11,317 nt of DNA, taken from positions 1 to 11,317 of the forward strand of contig CAZXDS010000113.1 of NCBI GenBank assembly GCA_964639525.1, in the 5' to 3' direction. The position numbers and the translations under genes were made by a program. Below, one piece after another: positions 1 through 6,267 of this stretch. The stretch comes from CAZXDS01 sp964639525. GTDB lineage: Bacteria > Bacteroidota > Ignavibacteria > Ignavibacteriales > Melioribacteraceae. Each line of letters opens with the position of its first letter. Positions within the stretch are counted from its first letter, which is position 1. The notes below the pieces were generated by a model. The model was not told the origin of the DNA and searched no databases. It was given only the letters and a program-made list of their open reading frames with translations.

Positions 1-21
1 GGGAATAAATAACAGGAAGTA

Positions 22-56
22 TTTGTCAAACCGACTGAAAGCAAAAAATAATTTTA
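22..56 (+). promoter_or_regulatory. possible Bacteroidota-type promoter for the repeat-protein gene
   Basis: A TTTG at 22-25 is followed 23 bases later by TAATTTTA at 49-56, one base off the TAnnTTTG -7 element known from Bacteroidota, with TTTG as the -33 element. The spacing is at the long end of what that promoter class allows. An E. coli-like reading (TTGTCA at 23-28) has no good -10 at 17 bases. The site is placed sensibly, just upstream of the start at 84, but such AT-rich matches are common by chance. Confidence 0.2.
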
Positions 57-74
57 CTTAATAACAAACAACTT

Positions 75-81
75 GGAGGAG
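75..81 (+). promoter_or_regulatory. strong Shine-Dalgarno site for the gene at 84
   Basis: GGAGGAG lies directly upstream of the ATG at 84, with four bases between the GGAGG core and the start codon. It fixes the start of the repeat protein. It stands out because rpiA, the STAS gene and the phosphatase gene have no recognisable Shine-Dalgarno sequence, so this gene may be translated strongly. Confidence 0.7.
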
Positions 82-83
82 AA

Positions 84-1133
84 ATGAAAACTCAAAAATT
101 AGTTTCAAAAAATTTTGCAATGCTTATTCTAATGATTTCGCTGATGTTTACATCTATATCTTTTTCACAGAAATCGAAAGCACACAGATTTGAAGGAAAA
201 TTTCTAAATCAAATTTCTGAACTAACCGATCAGCAGCGTAATGATTTGAGAACAATTATCAAACGGGAATTTGATAATGGCGTTTCAAGAACAGAAATAA
301 GAGAAAAAGTATTTACTACTTTAAAAGAGTGGGGAATTAAAGTTCCGGAAAGAATGAAGAATTTTACATTCGGGAAAATGCAGCGCAGGTTTGACAATTC
401 TTTTGACAAATTAACAAAGGTTCAAAGGGCTGAATTACGAAAAAAAATGACGCAGTTGTGGGATTCCGGTTCAACACGTAATGAAATGCACGAAGCAGCA
501 AAAACATTGTTTGATAAATGGGGATATGAATTACCGGATTTTAGAAAAAACAACCGCTTTATGTTTAATCAATTTAGAAAAAGAGCACGGTTCTCTGATA
601 AATTAACTGTTGACCAAAGAAAAGAATTGAGGGCTGCATCAAAATCTCTTTGGGAAAGCGGTGCAACGACAAAGGAAATAAGAAACCAAACGAAAATCAA
701 GTTGGAAAAGTGGGGCATTAAAACACCAAAAGCAGGAAAATTTGCTAAAAAATTTGGTAGAAGACACTCTAAATTTGCTAATTGTGCAAAACGTTTTTCA
801 AACAAATTAACCGAAGAACAGCGAGCTGAATTGCGGGAAACGGTAGCAGAAAAAAGAAAGTCAGGTGCTGATAGAAAAGAAATTAGAGAAGCCATAAATG
901 AAAAATTTAAGGATTGGGGAATTGAAACTCCTTCTAAAATGAAGAGCCAAAAATACTTTAATCAGTTTAAAAGATTTGGGAGAAATATGGATAAACTTTC
1001 TAATGATCAAAGAAAAGAAGTAAGAACTATGGCGAGTGATATGCGAAAAAATAATGCTTCTTTTGAAGAAATTAGAAAAGCAGTAAAGAGTAAAATTGAT
1101 AGTTTTGAAGTTAATTCTGCCCAAAAAAATTAG
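84..1133 (+). CDS. exported basic protein with five LTxxQR helical repeats
   Basis: Function unknown. Residues 1-28 look like a Sec signal peptide: a basic start, then a hydrophobic stretch at about 11-27, with likely cleavage near FSQ. The mature part is five tandem units starting at residues 47, 110, 174, 242 and 305 (spacing 63-68). Each runs roughly L-T-x-x-Q-R-x-E-L-R, then S-G-x-x-x-x-E-I-R, then W-G-I-x-x-P; the fifth lacks the W-G-I-P end. Linkers are rich in Phe, Lys and Arg. By hand count there are 85 Lys+Arg against 44 Asp+Glu, so the protein is strongly basic, and it has a single Cys (233). The L-T-x-x-Q-R start resembles the LTxxQ motif of the Spy/CpxP family of periplasmic chaperones and metal-stress proteins, but those are shorter and carry about two motifs, so homology is only a suggestion. 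It could bind a polyanion, act as an envelope chaperone, or be structural. The start is set by the Shine-Dalgarno site at 75-81. The gene appears monocistronic, with a terminator after it. Confidence 0.85.
   Translation: MKTQKLVSKNFAMLILMISLMFTSISFSQKSKAHRFEGKFLNQISELTDQQRNDLRTIIKREFDNGVSRTEIREKVFTTLKEWGIKVPERMKNFTFGKMQRRFDNSFDKLTKVQRAELRKKMTQLWDSGSTRNEMHEAAKTLFDKWGYELPDFRKNNRFMFNQFRKRARFSDKLTVDQRKELRAASKSLWESGATTKEIRNQTKIKLEKWGIKTPKAGKFAKKFGRRHSKFANCAKRFSNKLTEEQRAELRETVAEKRKSGADRKEIREAINEKFKDWGIETPSKMKSQKYFNQFKRFGRNMDKLSNDQRKEVRTMASDMRKNNASFEEIRKAVKSKIDSFEVNSAQKN
222..1106 (+). repeat. five in-gene repeats coding for LTxxQR units
   Basis: The coding units span about 222-347, 411-536, 603-728, 807-932 and 996-1106. 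They match at protein level (LTxxQR, then EIR, then WGIxxP) but clearly differ at DNA level, so the duplications look old and kept by selection on the protein rather than recent. Confidence 0.8.
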
Positions 1134-1163
1134 TCGGAAATATTTTTAAAAACTAAAAGATTA

Positions 1164-1201
1164 CAAAACCCCGTAAAAGTTATTTCGGGGTTTGTTTTTT
1201 T
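1164..1201 (+). terminator. intrinsic terminator between convergent genes
   Basis: AAACCCCG at 1166-1173 pairs with CGGGGTTT at 1186-1193 around a 12-base loop, and a T-run follows at 1195-1201. The outer C1164/G1194 pair would also form with one bulged A. It ends the repeat-protein gene (stop at 1131-1133). Read on the minus strand, the same stem is followed by a short T-rich stretch, so it may also terminate rpiA, whose stop lies 17 bases beyond the T-run. Confidence 0.85.
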
Positions 1202-1217
1202 ATTATGATTTACAAAA

Positions 1218-1904
1218 TTATTTTGAGATAATTTTTATCCCGCTATTTGATGCCGCAATAACTTTGAAAGTAGTTCCGATAAAAAGCCCGTGTTCAACTA
1301 TTCCGGCACGTGCTTCTAAATCCATTGCTAACTTAGTCGGATTATAAATTTTACCAAAGTCGGCATCGAGTATCCAATTCCCTTCATCTGTAATAAAAGT
1401 TCTGCCATACTCATCAATTCTTAATCTTACAGAAGCACCAATACTTTCCAAATATTTTTTTTCAACTTGAGCAGCAAATTTTATTACTTCAACGGGCAAT
1501 GCCCACTTAGTACCCAGCTTGGTTGAAAGTTTTGATTCATCAACTATAATAATATTTTTATTGCTTGCTTGAGCTAATATTTTTTCTCTAAGCAGAGCAC
1601 CGCCGCCGCCTTTAATCAAATTTAATTCCGTATCAACTTCATCGGCGCCGTCAATGGTTATATTGATATATTGAGTTTTGTCAAAAGTAGTTAACTGAAC
1701 ATTATTCCGCATTGCTTCCTTTTCAGTAGCAGTTGAGCTTGGGATACCGACAATATTCTTTAGTTCCCCGCTTTGTAGCAATTCACCAATTTTACGAACA
1801 GCAAAAACAGCCGTGCTGCCGGTACCCAGCCCAACAACCATTCCGGATTCAATAAATTCCACAGCTTTTTCTGCCGCTATTTTTTTTAGTATTTGTTTAT
1901 CCAT
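1218..1904 (-). CDS. rpiA: ribose-5-phosphate isomerase A
   Basis: RpiA interconverts ribose 5-phosphate and ribulose 5-phosphate in the cytoplasmic non-oxidative pentose phosphate pathway, supplying ribose for nucleotides. The 228 residues match the usual family length (E. coli about 219). Visible motifs in order are the phosphate-binding GLGTGSTA at 25-32, the SSTATEKEA loop at 56-64, DGADEVD at 85-91, KGGGGALLREKI at 98-109 and the DESK turn at 122-125. By alignment to E. coli D81, D84, K94 and E103, the active-site residues here are D85, D88, K98 and E107, all present. The ATG at 1904 gives the normal N-terminus; no Shine-Dalgarno sequence is visible. The gene follows the STAS gene in the same direction after 64 bases and may be co-transcribed or use the promoter candidate at 1936-1943. 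No sign of damage or transfer. Confidence 0.97.
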   Translation of the reverse strand: MDKQILKKIAAEKAVEFIESGMVVGLGTGSTAVFAVRKIGELLQSGELKNIVGIPSSTATEKEAMRNNVQLTTFDKTQYINITIDGADEVDTELNLIKGGGGALLREKILAQASNKNIIIVDESKLSTKLGTKWALPVEVIKFAAQVEKKYLESIGASVRLRIDEYGRTFITDEGNWILDADFGKIYNPTKLAMDLEARAGIVEHGLFIGTTFKVIAASNSGIKIISK

Positions 1905-1935
1905 TTGTTATGAGTTTAATATTATGATTTAATTA

Positions 1936-1943
1936 CAAACATA
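1936..1943 (-). promoter_or_regulatory. possible -7 promoter element upstream of rpiA
   Basis: On the minus strand this reads TATGTTTG, a full match to the Bacteroidota -7 consensus TAnnTTTG, ending 31 bases before the rpiA ATG in the gap after the STAS gene. No TTTG or TTG was found at the expected -33 distance, so the call rests on one element. Confidence 0.3.
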
Positions 1944-1968
1944 AATAAAAATTTTGTTGTAGTAGTTT

Positions 1969-2562
1969 TTAAATATCTTCATAAAACGAATTAACAGCCT
2001 CTTCCAAATCATTAAATACACTGAAAACTTTATCCATATACGTTATCATAAAAAGAGTTGACTGGTGTTTAATGTTGTAAACAAGTACCATCTCACCCGC
2101 ATCATTTACCACGGTTCGAAGAGATTTTACAAGTGCCCCAAGAAATGTTGAATCAATTAAAGTACATGCACGGAGATCGACAATCAATTTGTTTTGCCCT
2201 GCAAATACAGCATCTTCAATATGTTTTATAAATGATTTTGAACAGCTTAAATTTGCTTTCGGAGTATTTACAAAAACGATGAGTAATTCTTTATATTGAG
2301 CACTATAAAACGAGCTATCATAATTTACTTTTAGTGACAATTTTTTAATATCCAAAGCTTGTTGTGCGTTTGTATCGGTTGTTTTACTAATTTTACTACT
2401 TCTAGTTGAGGGTATTTCCCTTCTGTCTTTTTCATAAATTACTAANNNNNNNNNNNNNNNNNNNNNNNNNNNNNNNNNNNNNNNNNNNNNNNNNNNNNNN
2501 NNNNNNNNNNNNNNNNNNNNNNNNNNNNNNNNNNNNNNNNNNNNNAGTTTTTCTTTGTTCAT
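1969..2562 (-). CDS. STAS-domain anti-sigma-factor antagonist, interrupted by assembly gap
   Basis: The solid part is 1969-2445, 158 residues to the stop. After a polar stretch of about 35 residues comes a STAS domain: strands around ELLIVFV and KLIVDL, the signature DLRACTLIDSTFLGALV, the strand EMVLVYNI, and a C-terminal helix. In SpoIIAA/RsbV proteins the serine of the Asp-Ser pair is phosphorylated by an anti-sigma kinase and dephosphorylated by a PP2C phosphatase; the matching serine here is the TCA codon at 2149-2151. The 5' end is uncertain because 100 N (2446-2545) lie inside. The ATG at 2562 gives MNKEKL, in frame only if the gap length is a multiple of three away from 100. The ATG at 2581 in another frame gives MKFLKDDEQRKT, equally plausible. 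Neither has a clear Shine-Dalgarno site. It lies 39 bases or less after the phosphatase gene, its likely partner. The gap could also hide two genes. Confidence 0.75.
   Translation of the reverse strand: MNKEKXXXXXXXXXXXXXXXXXXXXXXXXXXXXXXXXXXLVIYEKDRREIPSTRSSKISKTTDTNAQQALDIKKLSLKVNYDSSFYSAQYKELLIVFVNTPKANLSCSKSFIKHIEDAVFAGQNKLIVDLRACTLIDSTFLGALVKSLRTVVNDAGEMVLVYNIKHQSTLFMITYMDKVFSVFNDLEEAVNSFYEDI
2446..2545. other. assembly gap (100 N)
   Basis: Exactly 100 N, the usual placeholder for a gap of unknown length. No frame can be carried across it, so the N-terminal part of the STAS gene is unknown and the missing DNA may be shorter or longer than shown. Confidence 0.98.
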
Positions 2563-2601
2563 CGTCTTTTAAAAATTTCATAAAATATTGAATATTAAAA
2601 G

Positions 2602-5600
2602 TTAAAAAGCTTTTAATTCAATCTCAACCATTGAATAATCGTCTTCAAAAGATTTCCACATTTTAAAATTTACTAATGTATTGTAAATATCTTCGAGTGA
2701 ATTCAAATCTTTAGTGGAACTTTTTTCAATTATGTTAACAAACTCATCAAAATCTAAATTAATTCCATCATTCTTTTCAATTTCAAAACAGCCATCGCTA
2801 AATAGATAAATTTTGTCCCCTTTATCAAGTTGATAAAAAGTATTCTCATATTTGTAGTCAGGGAAGGCACCAATCATTATATCTTTCTCCCCAAGTTTTG
2901 TCAATCCCTTTTTACCAATACAAACAGCTGGCGGATGCATTGCTGAAGCAGTAGTTAAAACCATACTGTTTTTATCAATTACGCCATACCATATTGCAAA
3001 AAATTTATCTTCGTGTTCCTTCATGTCAAAAGTTTTATTTAAACAATTTAATACATCAGCGGGATTTGCAAAATTAGTATTTGGAAGCGTTTGTGATTTG
3101 ATGATATCCATTATTGTTGTTGTTAATAAAGCAGCTCCCACTCCGTGTCCGCTTACATCAATCATATAAAATAAAAATTTATCTTCATTTAACCAGCAAT
3201 AACCAAATGAATCTCCTCCGAGTTGAGACGAAGGAATAAATTTCCAATCTGTTTTGATTGGAGTAATAAGTTTTTCAGGAAGTAAAGACTCAATATATGA
3301 AGCTGCTTGCTTCATTTCCGAATCCATTTTGGAATTTAATTCTCTCAATTCCTCTGTGCGTATTGCTACTGTTTTTTCCAACTTCTTTTTTTCAATAATT
3401 ATTTTGCGAGCACGCCAACGAATAAATAACAACGTTGAGACAAAAAAAGTTAATATATAAATTGTATAAGCCCACCACGTTTTCCATGGTGGAGGAAAGA
3501 CGTTCAATCTAATATTTAGCGATTTGTCGTTCCAAACGCCGTCGTTATTACTTGCTTTTATTTTTAGAATATATTCTCCGGATGGAAGACTAGTAAACGT
3601 AATATCACGTTTTGTTCCAAGTTCAATCCACTTATCATGGAATCCTTCAAGCATGTAAGCGTATTGATTTTTTTGAGATTTGTAAAAATTCAATCCGGCA
3701 AATTCAAATGAAATAACGGCATCTTTATACGTTAGTTCTAATTCTTTGGTTGCGGAGATATGTTTTTCTAAGCTAACTTTTTTATTGAACTTTTTGAATG
3801 CGGTTAAAACGACGGGTGGTTTGAATTGGTTTTTCCTAAAATTGTGAGGATAGAAATAAGTTATTCCATTTACTCCGCCGAAAAACATCTCACCACTTTT
3901 ACTTTTAAAGTATGAAGCAGTATTAAATTCATTTCCCTGCAATCCGTCGTCAACATCGTAATTAGTAAACGTACTATCGTTAGGGTTAAATTTTGATAAT
4001 CCAAGGTTTGTGCTTAGCCAAAGATTTCCTTTTTCGTCTTCAAGAATTCCATAAATAACATTATTTGGCAGCCCGTCTTTAACTGTAAAATTATTGAATG
4101 TTAATGATTCTCTATCCAATTTGTTAATTCCATTTGCAGTGCCAATCCATAAAACTCCGCTTTTACTTTCACAAAAGGAAAAAATTTGATTGCTGCTTAA
4201 AGATTTTGGATTATCTTCATTATGCGTAAAGCGGGTAAATGTGTTTGTTTCTCTATTAAAAAGAGAAATTCCTCCAATAGTAGTTCCAATCAAAAGATTT
4301 TTTTGGCTATCTTCAAAAATTATTTTTACTTTACCGTCTGCAATACTCTGCGGATTATCAGAACTATAACCGAAATATTCAAATTTTTCTGTTGTGCGAT
4401 CAAAACGATTTAACCCCCTATCAGTTCCTATCCATAAATCTCCATAGCTATCGGCTGAAATTTCATAAACATAGCTGCCGCATAAATTATCGGGTGCCGG
4501 TGCGTGTTTAGATTTATATTTATAAGATTCGTTGGTTTGTTTATTAAATTGAAAGAATCCTCGTCCTTCTGTTCCTACCCAAAGTATTTGGGAATTGTCA
4601 GGATCTTCACAAACTGAATATACCGGGTCAATGCCGAAAAAATGCTCTATCTTGTTATTTTTTTTATCAATTTTGTTTAAACCTGGGTATCCTCCAGCCC
4701 AAATTATTTGATTGGCATCTACATAAATAGCCCGTGCGCTGGAAAAACTAATTGAGTTATTATCTGTTGGATTATTAATTATATTATTAAACTTTTTTCC
4801 AATTAATTGAGAATAAAACATTCCAAAACCATTGGACCCGATCCATAAAAGCCCGCTTCTATCTATAAACAATGACCATATTCCGGTTTCCCTTGAGCCA
4901 TAACCGATTTCTTTTTGGTAATCATAAGAATCGAAGGTTTTTGTTTCTGTATTAAACTTCATGAGATTAGTATCGTCTGTACCAATCCATAAATTTCCAT
5001 TTTTATCAAAAGAAATAGCCCTATAACAATCACCTACCATATCGCTTGTATCTTTCTGATCAACCAAGTAATTAGTTGTTCTCCACGTTTTTGTATCTAA
5101 TTTAGAAAGCCCGCCGCAGAATCCCCCCGCCCAAATATTTCCAAGAGTATCTTCTGCAATAGTTTTAACAATTATTCCATTTAGCGGATTCCGATCATAA
5201 CTATCCCAAAAATAATGTTTGAACCTGCCAGTTTTTCTATAAAGTACAGATAGTCCACCTAAATTAGTTCCAACATAAAGGAAATCTTTGTTTCCATGTT
5301 TAGGTGAATAAAGAGATTCGATATAGCTATTACTTAAGCTGTTTCTATCTTTCGGATCATGTACAAAATGAGTAAATGTTTTTGTTGTCGGGTCATATTT
5401 ATTTAATCCTCCTCTTGTTCCAAACCAAAGGATTCCATCATTATCCTCGCTTATTGCATTTACAACATTATTAATAATACTGTTTGAATCACTCGTGTTG
5501 TACAAAAATCTTTGGAAACTATTTTTAACCGGATCAAAACGGCAAACGCCGCCGCCGTTAGTTCCAACCCAAAGATATCCGCGGCTATCTTCAAAAATTG

Positions 5601-5874
5601 ACAAAATCCAATTATTGCTTATGCTTGCAGTATCGCCGTTAATGCGCCTAAAAACTATAAAATTATACCCGTCAAATTTATTAAGTCCGTCTTTGGTCCC
5701 AAACCACATAAATCCTTTTGAATCTTGAGTAATACAGCTTATTGAACCTTGTGAGAGTCCATCATTGGCAGAAAGATGTTCAAATTGGTATTGTTGATTT
5801 TGTGCTACAAGGATTGAATTATTTATGATAAATATTAATATTACAAACAGGGAGTCTTTTATTGATCTTGACAT
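2602..5874 (-). CDS. propeller/Y_Y_Y receptor with SpoIIE-type PP2C phosphatase
   Basis: A predicted one-pass membrane receptor of 1090 residues, numbered from the ATG at 5874. A signal sequence (1-25) leads into 14 blade motifs of the LWxGTxxGLxxFD type (about 55, 100, 148, 198, 246, 294, 342, 390, 430, 479, 526, 574, 617 and 662), which fits two seven-bladed periplasmic propellers. A Y_Y_Y domain follows (about 730-792), then a membrane helix (about 799-820), a charged coiled coil (about 824-862) and a SpoIIE/RsbU phosphatase (about 878-1090). Phosphatase motifs are GGDSFGY, DVSGHGVGAALL, SAMHPPAV, FSDGCFE and EDDYSM; the likely metal ligands are D888, D906, D1027 and D1079. There is no histidine-kinase or receiver domain. 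It probably dephosphorylates the STAS protein encoded next in response to an external ligand, which is unknown. A GTG at 5892 would add six residues; I prefer the ATG because the signal peptide then begins normally. Confidence 0.9.
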   Translation of the reverse strand: MSRSIKDSLFVILIFIINNSILVAQNQQYQFEHLSANDGLSQGSISCITQDSKGFMWFGTKDGLNKFDGYNFIVFRRINGDTASISNNWILSIFEDSRGYLWVGTNGGGVCRFDPVKNSFQRFLYNTSDSNSIINNVVNAISEDNDGILWFGTRGGLNKYDPTTKTFTHFVHDPKDRNSLSNSYIESLYSPKHGNKDFLYVGTNLGGLSVLYRKTGRFKHYFWDSYDRNPLNGIIVKTIAEDTLGNIWAGGFCGGLSKLDTKTWRTTNYLVDQKDTSDMVGDCYRAISFDKNGNLWIGTDDTNLMKFNTETKTFDSYDYQKEIGYGSRETGIWSLFIDRSGLLWIGSNGFGMFYSQLIGKKFNNIINNPTDNNSISFSSARAIYVDANQIIWAGGYPGLNKIDKKNNKIEHFFGIDPVYSVCEDPDNSQILWVGTEGRGFFQFNKQTNESYKYKSKHAPAPDNLCGSYVYEISADSYGDLWIGTDRGLNRFDRTTEKFEYFGYSSDNPQSIADGKVKIIFEDSQKNLLIGTTIGGISLFNRETNTFTRFTHNEDNPKSLSSNQIFSFCESKSGVLWIGTANGINKLDRESLTFNNFTVKDGLPNNVIYGILEDEKGNLWLSTNLGLSKFNPNDSTFTNYDVDDGLQGNEFNTASYFKSKSGEMFFGGVNGITYFYPHNFRKNQFKPPVVLTAFKKFNKKVSLEKHISATKELELTYKDAVISFEFAGLNFYKSQKNQYAYMLEGFHDKWIELGTKRDITFTSLPSGEYILKIKASNNDGVWNDKSLNIRLNVFPPPWKTWWAYTIYILTFFVSTLLFIRWRARKIIIEKKKLEKTVAIRTEELRELNSKMDSEMKQAASYIESLLPEKLITPIKTDWKFIPSSQLGGDSFGYCWLNEDKFLFYMIDVSGHGVGAALLTTTIMDIIKSQTLPNTNFANPADVLNCLNKTFDMKEHEDKFFAIWYGVIDKNSMVLTTASAMHPPAVCIGKKGLTKLGEKDIMIGAFPDYKYENTFYQLDKGDKIYLFSDGCFEIEKNDGINLDFDEFVNIIEKSSTKDLNSLEDIYNTLVNFKMWKSFEDDYSMVEIELKAF

Positions 5875-6072
5875 ATAAGAAAATTTTCCCACAAAATTTT
5901 GTAATTCTTATTAGAAAATATCACTAAACAATTTTTTTAATGATAAACTGTTAGCTGACTTTTTATATATTAAAAAAACGAGCTATTCTTATATACACAA
6001 TCTTAGTTGCCTTTCAGAACAATCACGGATTCTGTGAAAAAGCAAGTTAGAGTGTGTTATACATTCATTCAG

Positions 6073-6088
6073 TCCGGCATCTGCCGGA
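6073..6088. repeat. intergenic palindrome CCGGCA-TC-TGCCGG
   Basis: TCCGGCA at 6073-6079 and TGCCGGA at 6082-6088 are exact inverted copies separated by TC. As RNA this makes a short GC stem with a tight loop, but no T-run follows on either strand, so it is not an ordinary terminator. It resembles the core of REP-like extragenic palindromes; with only one copy in view this cannot be tested here. Confidence 0.5.
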
Positions 6089-6220
6089 TAATTTCCGATC
6101 GCAGATTCCTCGCAGAGTCCTTGTGATGTGAAAAACCACTATCGTTCCAGTATATTAGTATTTACTGCAATGTTACGGGTTTCTTATTAAAGAAAAATAG
6201 TTGAAAAATTATAAAATATC

Positions 6221-6244
6221 AATTATTTAAACTATTAAATAATT
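6221..6244 (-). terminator. A/T-only hairpin after the protease gene
   Basis: AATTATTTAA (6221-6230) and TTAAATAATT (6235-6244) form a perfect 10-base-pair stem with a four-base loop, 23 bases past the protease stop. Minus-strand sequence beyond it is T-rich. The stem has no G-C pair, so it would be a weak terminator or a 3'-end stabiliser, and chance is possible in DNA this AT-rich. Confidence 0.35.
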
Positions 6245-6267
6245 ATTTATTTAGAAATTAATATCTG

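Larger units (their letters stand above)
5875..6267. other. gene-free stretch with a GC-richer patch
   Basis: No credible reading frame lies here on either strand. The ends are very AT-rich and presumably hold the promoter of the phosphatase gene (right to left) and the 3' end of the protease transcript. The middle, about 6020-6175, is visibly richer in G and C and holds a perfect short palindrome (6073-6088), a small hairpin at 6024-6036, and two CGCAGA words at about 6101 and 6113. I see no tRNA or known RNA fold. It could be a degraded interspersed repeat or a small RNA. Confidence 0.6.

Noticed and set aside
569..1124. Two minus-strand reading frames (569-895 and 861-1124) opposite the repeat protein
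   Set aside because: They are antisense to a well-supported gene with signal peptide, repeats and Shine-Dalgarno site, and their translations show no domain or plausible start signal.
84..1133. Reading the basic repeat protein as a histone-like DNA-binding protein
   Set aside because: The clear N-terminal signal peptide places it outside the cytoplasm, and the LTxxQR pattern points elsewhere.
2406..2591. Plus-strand reading frame running through the N gap
   Set aside because: It exists only because N hides stop codons; the real sequence on both sides is antisense to the STAS gene.
2605..2614. AAAAGCTTTT-like palindrome at the end of the phosphatase gene as a terminator
   Set aside because: It is short, lies within the final codons and has no following T-run; the next gene starts within 40 bases, which favours read-through.
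5875..6267. tRNA, riboswitch or CRISPR repeat in the gene-free stretch
   Set aside because: No cloverleaf, known aptamer core or regularly spaced repeats could be found by eye.
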